Origin: Lachnospiraceae bacterium UBA7060
Lineage (GTDB): Bacteria > Bacillota > Clostridia > Lachnospirales > Lachnospiraceae
Direction of reading: 5' to 3'
DNA length: 57,825 nt
Assembly: GCA_002493835.1 (NCBI GenBank)
Contig: DLAA01000149.1
Coordinates: 19,248 to 77,072 of the forward strand
Part shown: positions 44,464 to 52,158 of the stretch, in pieces
Layout: every line of letters begins with the position of its first letter
Numbering within the stretch: position 1 is the stretch's first letter
The notes under the pieces: generated by a model
What the model saw: the letters and a program-made list of their open reading frames with translations, nothing else
What the model was told of the DNA's origin: nothing
Database searches by the model: none
Translations under genes and position numbers: made by a program

Positions 44464-45271
44464 AAAAAGCAAATGGCTCTCCACCCCCTATGTGGCGTGG
44501 TCAATCATGTTTATTCTTATCCCGCTTTGCATGATCTTCTATTACGGGCTGACGGATAAAAGCGGCGCATTTACTTTAGAAAATGTGGCGGCCATCGCCT
44601 CAGCGGAGCATGCAAAGGCGCTGTGGCTTTCACTGCTTTTATCGCTTATCAGTACGCTGGTATGCTTTTTGCTTGCCTACCCGTTAGCCATGATCCTAGC
44701 TAATTTGCAGGTAAACCAGCACAGTTTTATCATTCTTATTTTTATCCTGCCAATGTGGATGAATTTTCTGCTCCGCACACTGGCATGGCAGACATTACTG
44801 GAAAAAAACGGTGTCATCAACAGCGTTCTCTCCTTTTTACACCTGCCTAATATAAATATTATCAACACCCCTTGCGCCATTGTGCTTGGTATGGTATATA
44901 ATTTTCTGCCATTTATGGTGCTTCCTCTCTACAACGCACTCTCCAAAATCGATGAGAACGTGATTAACGCCTCAAGAGATCTGGGAGCCGGCAGCATATA
45001 TACCTTTTTCCGCATTACCCTTCCACTATCCGTTCCGGGTATTATCAGCGGCATCACCATGGTGTTCGTTCCAGCCCTGACCACCTTTGTCATCAGCACT
45101 ATCTTAGGCGGCAGCAAAATTTTGCTGATCGGCAATGTGATCGAACAAGAGTTCACCCAAGCTTCCAACTGGCATTTGGGCAGCGGCCTGTCCATTGTCC
45201 TGATGATTTTTATCATTCTAAACATGATCACATCCGCTGTCTTCGATAAGGAGGGAACTGGACTGATATGA
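44435..45271 (+). CDS. potB: Spermidine/putrescine ABC transporter permease PotB
   Basis: This membrane permease of up to 278 residues has six hydrophobic segments. It starts WLSTPYVAWSIMFILIPLCMIFYYG and has the EAA loop INASRDLGAGSIYTFFRITLPLSVPG (about residues 178-203). The ATG at 44435 overlaps potA by 29 nt. A TTG at 44453 with GAGGAGG 9 nt upstream may be the real start, giving a shorter N-terminus without the RRRLQ stretch. It pairs with PotC. Confidence 0.93.
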   Translation: MRRRLQLTSEKSKWLSTPYVAWSIMFILIPLCMIFYYGLTDKSGAFTLENVAAIASAEHAKALWLSLLLSLISTLVCFLLAYPLAMILANLQVNQHSFIILIFILPMWMNFLLRTLAWQTLLEKNGVINSVLSFLHLPNINIINTPCAIVLGMVYNFLPFMVLPLYNALSKIDENVINASRDLGAGSIYTFFRITLPLSVPGIISGITMVFVPALTTFVISTILGGSKILLIGNVIEQEFTQASNWHLGSGLSIVLMIFIILNMITSAVFDKEGTGLI

Positions 45272-46053
45272 ACAAAAAACTTGCAGACTGCGTAAAAAAT
45301 ATTTATATTGCCCTGATCTTTCTCTTTTTGTATGCGCCTATTGCGACGCTAATGGTGCTCTCCTTCAACAAAAGCAAGACCAGAGCTAAATGGGGCGGCT
45401 TCACCTTCAAGTGGTATGCGGAATTGTTTGAAAATGAAATTATACTGGAGGCACTCGGCAATACGTTACTGATCGCCACCCTCTCCGCACTGATCGCCAC
45501 TATGATTGGCACCGTGGCATGTGTCGCCATGAATGGCATGAAAAAAAGATCCCGCGCCATACTGCTGGGAATTACCAATATTCCTATGTTGAATGCCGAA
45601 ATTGTGACAGGTATCTCGCTGATGCTTCTCTTTATCAGTATGGGGCTGCGCTTCGGACTCGGAACGATCCTCCTTTCTCATATCACATTCAACATTCCTT
45701 ATGTGATTTTGAGTATCATGCCCCGCATGAAACAGCTAAATCCGAGTACATACGAAGCAGCGCTGGATCTGGGAGCCTCCCATGTGACCGCTTTTTTCAA
45801 AGTGGTCTTTCCGGATCTTCTGCCCGGTATCCTCTCCGGCTTTTTGATGGCTTTTACCATGTCCCTGGACGACTTTATCATCACTCACTTTACCAAAGGG
45901 GCTGGCGTGGACACCCTCTCTACTAAAATCTATACGGAAGTAAAAAAAGGGATCAAACCGGAAATGTACGCGCTGTCCACTTTGATTTTCGTAACGGTGC
46001 TGTTTCTGCTTTTGTTAGTAAATATGACGCCCTCACGAAAAAAACAATCCTAA
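45268..46053 (+). CDS. potC: Spermidine/putrescine ABC transporter permease PotC
   Basis: This 261-residue permease has an N-terminal helix (YIALIFLFLYAPIATLMVLSFN) and the EAA loop YEAALDLGASHVTAFFKVVFPDLLPG (about residues 155-180). The family block FTMSLDDFIITHFTKG follows. Its ATG overlaps the potB stop by 4 nt. Together with PotB it forms the channel for polyamine uptake. Confidence 0.94.
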   Translation: MNKKLADCVKNIYIALIFLFLYAPIATLMVLSFNKSKTRAKWGGFTFKWYAELFENEIILEALGNTLLIATLSALIATMIGTVACVAMNGMKKRSRAILLGITNIPMLNAEIVTGISLMLLFISMGLRFGLGTILLSHITFNIPYVILSIMPRMKQLNPSTYEAALDLGASHVTAFFKVVFPDLLPGILSGFLMAFTMSLDDFIITHFTKGAGVDTLSTKIYTEVKKGIKPEMYALSTLIFVTVLFLLLLVNMTPSRKKQS

Positions 46054-46068
46054 GGAGTATAAGAACAG

Positions 46069-47142
46069 ATGAAAAAAAGAAATATGAAAAAATTTTTGAT
46101 TCCGGCGCTGACCTTTGCCTTCGCCGGCATAACAGCCGGCTGTAGTTCTTCCGGAGGCGGTGAGAACGGCGAAGTTATCGTTTACAACTGGGGCGAATAC
46201 ATCGATCCTGAAACATTGGAACAGTTTGAAGAGGAAACCGGCATCAAAGTTATATATGACGAATTTGAGACCAATGAGATCATGTATCCCAAAGTGGAAT
46301 CCGGTGCCGCCTCCTACGATGTGGTCTGTCCTTCCGACTACATGATCAGCAAAATGATCGATCATGACATGCTTGCCGAAATCAATTTCGACAATATTCC
46401 TAATGCCCGTGACAACATTGGTGCACAGTATTACGAACAGTCCAAAGACTTTGATCCCGAAAATAAATATTCCATCCCTTACTGCTGGGGAACCGTCGGT
46501 ATTCTCTATAACAAGACCATGGTGGACGAACCGATCACAAAATGGGCACAGCTGTGGGACGAAAAATATGCGGATAACATTCTAATGCAGGACTCTGTCA
46601 GGGACGCTTTTATGGTGGCTGAAAAGCTGAATGGTTTCTCTATGAACACAGTTGATCCCGCACAGCTGGAAACCGCAAAAAATGCCTTAATCGAACAAAA
46701 ACCGCTGGTACAGGCCTATGTCATCGACCAAGTCCGAGATAAAATGATTGGCAATGAAGCCGCCATCGGCGTGATCTATTCCGGGGAAGCCATCTACACA
46801 CAGCGGGAAAATCCTGACTTGGAATATGTGATTCCCGAGGAGGGTACCAACGTATGGATCGATTCCTGGGTTATCTTAAAGGACGCTCCCAACAAAGAAA
46901 ATGCAGAAAAGTTTATCAACTTCATGTGCCGCGGCGACATCGCTGTCAAAAACTTTGAATACATTACCTATTCCACACCAAACGACGCCGCAAGGGAACT
47001 GATCGAGGATGAGGACATCAAAAATTCTGAAACCGCCTTTCCCGACTTGTCCCAGTATCCTAATCTGGAAACCTATGTATATCTGGGGGAAGATGGAGAT
47101 GCCTTATATAATGAATTGTGGAAAGAAGTGAAATCGAATTAA
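46069..47142 (+). CDS. potD: Spermidine/putrescine-binding lipoprotein PotD
   Basis: This polyamine-binding lipoprotein of 357 residues has a signal with lipobox ITAGC (Cys at about residue 25). The mature part starts VIVYNWGEYIDPETLEQFEEETGIKV, the hallmark of PotD/PotF, with YDVVCPSDYMISKMI, IPYCWGTVGILYNK and EGTNVWIDSWVILKDA further on. Aromatic and acidic residues in these blocks bind the polyamine in known structures. AAGGAG lies before the start. It is the last gene; a terminator follows 3 nt later. Confidence 0.95.
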   Translation: MKKRNMKKFLIPALTFAFAGITAGCSSSGGGENGEVIVYNWGEYIDPETLEQFEEETGIKVIYDEFETNEIMYPKVESGAASYDVVCPSDYMISKMIDHDMLAEINFDNIPNARDNIGAQYYEQSKDFDPENKYSIPYCWGTVGILYNKTMVDEPITKWAQLWDEKYADNILMQDSVRDAFMVAEKLNGFSMNTVDPAQLETAKNALIEQKPLVQAYVIDQVRDKMIGNEAAIGVIYSGEAIYTQRENPDLEYVIPEEGTNVWIDSWVILKDAPNKENAEKFINFMCRGDIAVKNFEYITYSTPNDAARELIEDEDIKNSETAFPDLSQYPNLETYVYLGEDGDALYNELWKEVKSN

Positions 47143-47144
47143 TG

Positions 47145-47184
47145 CAACGGATACTAGGTTGTTTTATTAGCTTAGTATCCGTTG
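47145..47184 (+). terminator. Terminator of the pot operon
   Basis: CAACGGATACTA and TAGTATCCGTTG pair perfectly around a 16-nt loop, 2 nt past the potD stop, followed by TATTTATAT. It can also serve the convergent aldo/keto reductase transcript. Confidence 0.75.
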
Positions 47185-47234
47185 TATTTATATACTGTAT
47201 CGTTCATTTTTAATCTATAATGTAGAATGCATTC

Positions 47235-48233
47235 TCAATCCTCTCCCAGCGCCGCGTCAATCTCTCCGCGTTCCTCTTCGTCAAAAGTAAGCTTTGAAAG
47301 CATTCCGATATTGTCAAGGATCTGAGATGGTCTGGAAGCGCCGATCAGGACACTGGTGATATCACCGTCCCGCAGAATCCACGCTAAAGCCATCTGTGCC
47401 AGACTCTGCCCGCGCTTCTTAGCAATCGCCGCCAGACGCCTGACTTTATCTATCGTCTCCTCATTGACAGCATCTTCTTTTAAAAAGCGTCCATCGGTAC
47501 GAATGCGGCTGTCCTCTGGAATCCCGTTAAGATATCGGTCCGTGAGAAGCCCCTGCGCCAGCGGACAAAAAGTGATAACACCGATCCCATGCGCGGCGGC
47601 ATAATCCTTTAAACCATCCCTTTCTATTGTCCGGTCAAACATGGAATACTTTCTCTGGTTAATGATAAACGGCGTCCCCATCTCTTGAAACAGCGCCGCT
47701 ATGGCGATAGTCTGGTCTTTATTATAGTTGGAGATCCCCACATAAAGTGCCTTGCCGCTTCTCACGATCCCGTCAAGAGCCCGCGCCGTCTCCTCCAGAG
47801 GTGTCTCAGGGTCCGGTCTGTGATGATAAAATATATCTACATACGAAAGTCCCATACGCTTCAAACTTTGATCAAGGCTCGCCACCAAATATTTTTTACT
47901 TCCCCAATTCCCATAGGGCCCCGGCCACATGTCATAACCTGCTTTGGTGGACACAATAATTTCATCTCGGTATCTGCCGAGTCCTTTTTTCAGGATGCGC
48001 CCAAAGTTTTCTTCCGCCGCACCATAAACCGGCCCATAATTGTTGGCAAGGTCAAAATGAGTGATGCCGTGATCAAAAGCCGTATAACACATCGCCTGCA
48101 TATTTTCAAAATTTCCGTTGGAGCCAAAATTGTGCCATAATCCCAGTGAAACTGCAGGCAGCCGCAAGCCGCTCCTGCCGCATCTATTATATTGCATCAT
48201 ATCATACCGTTTTTGATCTGCTTCATACATCAT
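47235..48233 (-). CDS. Aldo/keto reductase (YghZ/glyceraldehyde-phosphate reductase-like)
   Basis: This NADPH-dependent oxidoreductase of 332 residues begins MQYNRCGRSGLRLPAVSLGLWHNFG. It retains the catalytic tetrad Asp and Tyr (HFDLANNYG), Lys (VSTKAGYDMWPGPYG) and His (DIFYHHRPDPETP), plus the cofactor segment at the end (SVLIGASRPSQILDN). It resembles YghZ/MgrA-type enzymes that reduce glyceraldehyde 3-phosphate or methylglyoxal; the true substrate is unknown. The start overlaps the antiporter stop by 4 nt, so the two proteins are translationally coupled. Confidence 0.92.
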   Translation of the reverse strand: MMYEADQKRYDMMQYNRCGRSGLRLPAVSLGLWHNFGSNGNFENMQAMCYTAFDHGITHFDLANNYGPVYGAAEENFGRILKKGLGRYRDEIIVSTKAGYDMWPGPYGNWGSKKYLVASLDQSLKRMGLSYVDIFYHHRPDPETPLEETARALDGIVRSGKALYVGISNYNKDQTIAIAALFQEMGTPFIINQRKYSMFDRTIERDGLKDYAAAHGIGVITFCPLAQGLLTDRYLNGIPEDSRIRTDGRFLKEDAVNEETIDKVRRLAAIAKKRGQSLAQMALAWILRDGDITSVLIGASRPSQILDNIGMLSKLTFDEEERGEIDAALGED

Positions 48234-49759
48234 ACTATCGTTCTCCCTTCATTTCTAAAGAATTTCACATCATGTTTTTTCTGCCAATAGCCTATGACAC
48301 CAAACGCAGCTAAGAGCAGCAGGACCGAAACTGCGATCGTAATCCATGGATTGCGGGTGAACCCGGCTGCCAAATAGCCAGCAAAGCACACCATCGCAAC
48401 CAGCGTCGCATAAGGCAGCTGAGTCTCCACATGCCGCAAATGCTCACACTGGGCTCCTGTGGACGCCAAAATGGTTGTATCGGAAATCGGGGAACAGTGA
48501 TCCCCGTACACGGAACCTGCCAGCGTTGCTCCCAAAGCCGGAATCAGTATGGACGCACCATCCTCCCCCACACATATCATAGATACGATGGGAAGCAGGA
48601 TGCCGAACGTGCCCCAGGCCGTCCCCATGGAAAAGGATAAAAACGCCGCCACGGCGAACACTATGGCCGGTAAGAAACTAAGCGAAAGATCGGCAGCCGT
48701 CACAAAATGACTGACAAACAGGCCTGTTCCTATCATCTCTCGGCACACGCCGCCGAGCGCCCAGGCGAGAATTAAAATCATCAACGCTGGAATCATGGTT
48801 TTGATTCCGTCTATCACTCCTGCCATAAACTCCCGCAGACTCATAAGTTTTCTTGGAATATACATAACCATCGCCACCATAAGCGCTGCAAAAGTGCCCA
48901 GAGTAAGACCCGCAGTCGGATTTTCCCCGATGGCCTCCGAAAAAGAGCGTCCATCAAAATAGCCTCCTACATAGGCCATTCCCAACAGCGAACAGATTAT
49001 CAGTGTCAAAATCGGTAAGACCAGATCTGGCACTGTGCCATTTTTAACAGCCGTATCATCTGCCTTTACTTCCATCTCTTTCGTCTGTTGGTTCTCCTCT
49101 GCCTTTTTCATAGGACCAAAATCAAAATTAGTCACACTCAGGAAAAAAACCATAACAATTGTCAAAATTGCGTATAAATTATAGGGCACTGTTCTGATAA
49201 ATGCATTAAGTCCCCCCGCCTCCTCCACTTCCGAAGCCACCGCCACTGCCCAGCTGGAGATCGGGGCTATAATACAAATCGGAGCCGCCGTAGCATCCAG
49301 CAGGTAGGCCAGCTTTTCCCTGGAAACCCGGCACTTATCCGTGACGGGACGCATAACAGTTCCCACTGTGAGACAGTTAAACCCATCGTCCACAAAAATC
49401 AAAAGCCCCAGCAATGCAGTGGTGAGCTTGGCACTGACCGGCTTTTTAATCCGTTTTCCCGCCCACTGCCCATAAGCGTTGGAACCCCCCGATCTGGTCA
49501 CAATAACCACCAGAGAACCCAGCAGCACCAGAAAAATGATCATATACCCATTTTGTCCGATTTTTACAGCAATCATATCAAAAACATAGGTGACCGCCTG
49601 CAGCAAATTGCCTCCTGTAGAAAAGCAATATACACACATGCCTGTCAAAATCCCAAGAAACAGGGAAGAATACACCTCCTTGCTGATCAAAGCCAGCGTA
49701 ATCGCAACTAACGGCGGCAGGAGGGACAGCCACCCCGCCTCTATCATTTCCAAATTCAT
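48230..49759 (-). CDS. NhaC/MleN family Na+/H+ antiporter
   Basis: The polytopic membrane protein of about 509 residues has 11-12 hydrophobic segments. It begins GWLSLLPPLVAITLALISKEVYSSLFLGI and contains FVDDGFNCLTVGTVMRP, SWAVAVASEVEEAGG, FSMGTAWGTFGILLP and SVYGDHCSPISDTTILAS, the signature of the NhaC family. Relatives exchange Na+ for H+, or malate for lactate plus ions (MleN). ATG at 49759 has GAGGAAAT immediately upstream. It overlaps the aldo/keto reductase gene. Confidence 0.92.
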   Translation of the reverse strand: MNLEMIEAGWLSLLPPLVAITLALISKEVYSSLFLGILTGMCVYCFSTGGNLLQAVTYVFDMIAVKIGQNGYMIIFLVLLGSLVVIVTRSGGSNAYGQWAGKRIKKPVSAKLTTALLGLLIFVDDGFNCLTVGTVMRPVTDKCRVSREKLAYLLDATAAPICIIAPISSWAVAVASEVEEAGGLNAFIRTVPYNLYAILTIVMVFFLSVTNFDFGPMKKAEENQQTKEMEVKADDTAVKNGTVPDLVLPILTLIICSLLGMAYVGGYFDGRSFSEAIGENPTAGLTLGTFAALMVAMVMYIPRKLMSLREFMAGVIDGIKTMIPALMILILAWALGGVCREMIGTGLFVSHFVTAADLSLSFLPAIVFAVAAFLSFSMGTAWGTFGILLPIVSMICVGEDGASILIPALGATLAGSVYGDHCSPISDTTILASTGAQCEHLRHVETQLPYATLVAMVCFAGYLAAGFTRNPWITIAVSVLLLLAAFGVIGYWQKKHDVKFFRNEGRTIV

Positions 49760-49894
49760 ATTTCCTCGCTCCTTATGTAATCTAGTTTTATTGCAAAATA
49801 TCAATCCTGCAATGATTGCATTATAATACTATTATAATATCGTTTTTCTAGTTTGAATACATTTTCTTTACTCTAGGACCGTGTACACTAACAG

Positions 49895-49928
49895 AGGGAC
49901 TGCCGCACTACATAAGGCGGCAATCCCT
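49895..49928. terminator. Hairpin between the antiporter and DUF4358-like genes
   Basis: AGGGACTGCCGC and GCGGCAATCCCT pair with one mismatch around a 10-nt loop. The TTTT tail is on the plus strand; the genes on both sides run on the minus strand, so it probably ends the transcript of the gene at 50007. Confidence 0.6.
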
Positions 49929-50006
49929 TTTCGTCACGTCAATCTATGGAATCCTTTTTCTATGTCTTTCAATAATTATTTTCCTAGATATTTGCTTTTC
50001 TTTTTA

Positions 50007-50492
50007 CTACAATTTCTGAAAGGCGCTGCTTAACGCGTAAGCTTCATCCTTACCAGCCATAATAAAGAAGATGACATCCCCTCGGCTCTCTATGAGCATC
50101 GTTTCCGCACTGACACAGACCCACTTATCTACGTCAGCATTACTCTGCAGGGCTTGTTTTGCCGTCTCCACATCCCCTTCATCCACACGAAGAAGCACGC
50201 ACTGATATGCGATAGAAGACATCATTGGCATAGAAACCACACCCTCTGTATAGGTAATTTCATCCGTTCCCAAGACAGAAATCTCTAAGTCATCCGTCAA
50301 CTCAACCGTCGTATAGCCATCCAGCGTATCCCTGAAATCCTGCGGCAAATCCGCATTTGCATAGAGAGAAGTCATCATATCCTGCAAAGATCCTTCTAGT
50401 TTGTCGCTAGATTCCTTATTACTACCACAGGCAATGCAGAAAAATCCTGTCAGTAAAATCATAACACCCGTAAAAAACATCCTTCTTTTCAT
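50007..50492 (-). CDS. Lipoprotein resembling DUF4358
   Basis: The 161-residue lipoprotein has a signal KRRMFFTGVMILLTGFFCIAC (lipobox IAC after a hydrophobic stretch). The mature part contains LPQDFRDTLDGYTTVEL, EITYTEGVVSMPMMSSIAYQCVLLRV and FFIMAGKDEAYALSSAF. This layout matches DUF4358 proteins found across Clostridia; no function is established. I chose ATG 50492, as the longer reading begins with a TTG far from any ribosome binding site. It faces outward on the membrane and may monitor the cell envelope. Confidence 0.75.
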   Translation of the reverse strand: MKRRMFFTGVMILLTGFFCIACGSNKESSDKLEGSLQDMMTSLYANADLPQDFRDTLDGYTTVELTDDLEISVLGTDEITYTEGVVSMPMMSSIAYQCVLLRVDEGDVETAKQALQSNADVDKWVCVSAETMLIESRGDVIFFIMAGKDEAYALSSAFQKL

Positions 50493-50625
50493 GCTCTTAC
50501 TTCTCCTTTTTCCTCTTTCCTTCCTATTTGCTGCCAAAAGATTCTTTATTCAACTGATATATCCTGATTTTTTGCATTCACCATTTATCTTTTCACTTAT
50601 AACCGCCATTTATTCCGTAATTTGC

Positions 50626-51219
50626 TCAACTTCCCTTTTTATCTGAAAGAAGAGGCTTGATAGCCTTATAAATTTTGCTGGACTTCTTATTATCTGCACT
50701 TGGATACTTTTTCATCAACGCATTCATGATGCCCTGTTTTGTCTTGTACTGCTGTACAATCTTTAACACTTCATCCACTGTCACACTGTCATCATCTATC
50801 AAACTCTCTTTTAATATATCCTCCAGTTTTTCTCTAAGCTCTTGTGTTTCATAATCCTGGCTTCGTCCCGTAATATCCGCAATCAGCGTCACGGAAACCT
50901 CTCTATTTTTCCAGTAACTGCTTAAAATTTCAAACCCTTTATCTCTGCTGACAATATAGTAGGATGTCGCCGCCTTATTTGCAATCAAGAAACCTAACTG
51001 CGTAGCAAGCTGAAAATCCAGAGCGTTTTTGCTGCCCACATCCACCTTACAGAGCATAATTGACGCCTGTGACTCCATAATCCTTCTGTGCTGGTCAAAG
51101 GTGATACTGTCCGCATTTTTACTGTAAAAAATGCATACCTGGTCATCACTCCCCAGCATATGAATACCGTCCAGTCCATCCTTCTTCACATTCTCAAAAT
51201 CTACCAAATAGTAACTCAT
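50626..51219 (-). CDS. PIN/NYN-like nuclease-fold protein
   Basis: The 197-residue cytoplasmic protein begins MSYYLVDFENVKKDGLDGI. The VDFENV motif is the first Asp block of PIN/NYN nuclease domains. A second acidic block appears in KNALDFQLATQLGFLIA and a third in YYIVSRDKGFEIL. The C-terminal 70 residues (from about 125) look helical and basic, perhaps an RNA-binding or oligomerisation part. It has no antitoxin partner and is a common chromosomal gene in Clostridia. Any role in RNA processing is inference from the fold. Confidence 0.75.
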   Translation of the reverse strand: MSYYLVDFENVKKDGLDGIHMLGSDDQVCIFYSKNADSITFDQHRRIMESQASIMLCKVDVGSKNALDFQLATQLGFLIANKAATSYYIVSRDKGFEILSSYWKNREVSVTLIADITGRSQDYETQELREKLEDILKESLIDDDSVTVDEVLKIVQQYKTKQGIMNALMKKYPSADNKKSSKIYKAIKPLLSDKKGS

Positions 51220-51255
51220 TTCTTTCCTTTCTGTACAACTTCCTTCCTCCTGCCA

Positions 51256-52119
51256 TCATTTCCGCGTTCTGGCCGCTCCTAATTTTTCCTTGAAGAATGC
51301 AACGATACGCTGCCAGATTTCCTCCTGAAAGAAGGGCATATCCGCATGATCCGCTCCCTCTAAAATTAAAAGTTTCACATCGGCTCCGGCCTCCTCCAAT
51401 TTGTCATGCAAAATTTCACCCTGAGAAAATGGTACCGTATGATCATTATTCCCGTGTATAATCAGAAACGGCGGAGCGTCCTTTGTCACATAAGTGACCG
51501 GACAAATTTGCAGCGCCTCCTCCCTGTACTGCGCCACATTTTTACCAAGCAGAAGGGATTCCATGGATGCAGCTGCCTCCACCGGCGAAGGATACGGAAA
51601 AGCTGTTACATCCGCAGGCGGATACCAGGGACAGGCCGCCTGCACCTTGCTGGAATCATCCAAAAAAGCGCCCACATCGTAGGCTTTGTCCTCCACAAGC
51701 GCCGCCATAGCCGCCAGATAACCGCCAGCCGACTCACCCATCACACCGAACCGCTCTGGATCAATATTATAACGGTCACTCATTGCCTTCAAATATCGGA
51801 TTCCTGCCTTTACATCTATAAGTTGGATAGGAAAAGGGCCTTCATTGGACGTGCGGTACTCTACACTGGCAACTACGAAACCGCTTCTCGCGAGTTCCGC
51901 AAGATAGGCCAAATGAGCCGAACGATCCATCGCCCGCCACGCACCACCACATATCCACACGACACAAGGGTATTTTTTCTCCTTATCTTCCGGATAAATA
52001 ATATCCATTTTCAAATCTCTTCTGGTGTGTCCAAACCAGGCATCTACCTGGGCAAATGTCACACCTGACACGACCGCATACTGCGGTGCTTCCACCTTAA
52101 CTTTCACCTTCTCCTTCAT
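51256..52119 (-). CDS. Alpha/beta hydrolase, carboxylesterase/BD-FAE type
   Basis: The 287-residue esterase has an oxyanion-hole element (VVWICGGAWRAMD, in place of the usual HGGG), the nucleophile elbow GVMGESAGGYLAA near residue 130, a late Asp (IIHGNNDHTVPFSQ) and His (EGADHADMPFF). The catalytic triad is complete. Related enzymes remove acetyl or feruloyl groups from sugars or cleave small esters. No signal peptide is seen. It lies 36 nt upstream of the PIN/NYN-like gene and 39 nt downstream of the hybrid kinase on the same strand. Confidence 0.87.
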   Translation of the reverse strand: MKEKVKVKVEAPQYAVVSGVTFAQVDAWFGHTRRDLKMDIIYPEDKEKKYPCVVWICGGAWRAMDRSAHLAYLAELARSGFVVASVEYRTSNEGPFPIQLIDVKAGIRYLKAMSDRYNIDPERFGVMGESAGGYLAAMAALVEDKAYDVGAFLDDSSKVQAACPWYPPADVTAFPYPSPVEAAASMESLLLGKNVAQYREEALQICPVTYVTKDAPPFLIIHGNNDHTVPFSQGEILHDKLEEAGADVKLLILEGADHADMPFFQEEIWQRIVAFFKEKLGAARTRK

Positions 52120-52158
52120 ACTCGATCCTCTCTTTTCTATGTATTATCAAAGCCATAT

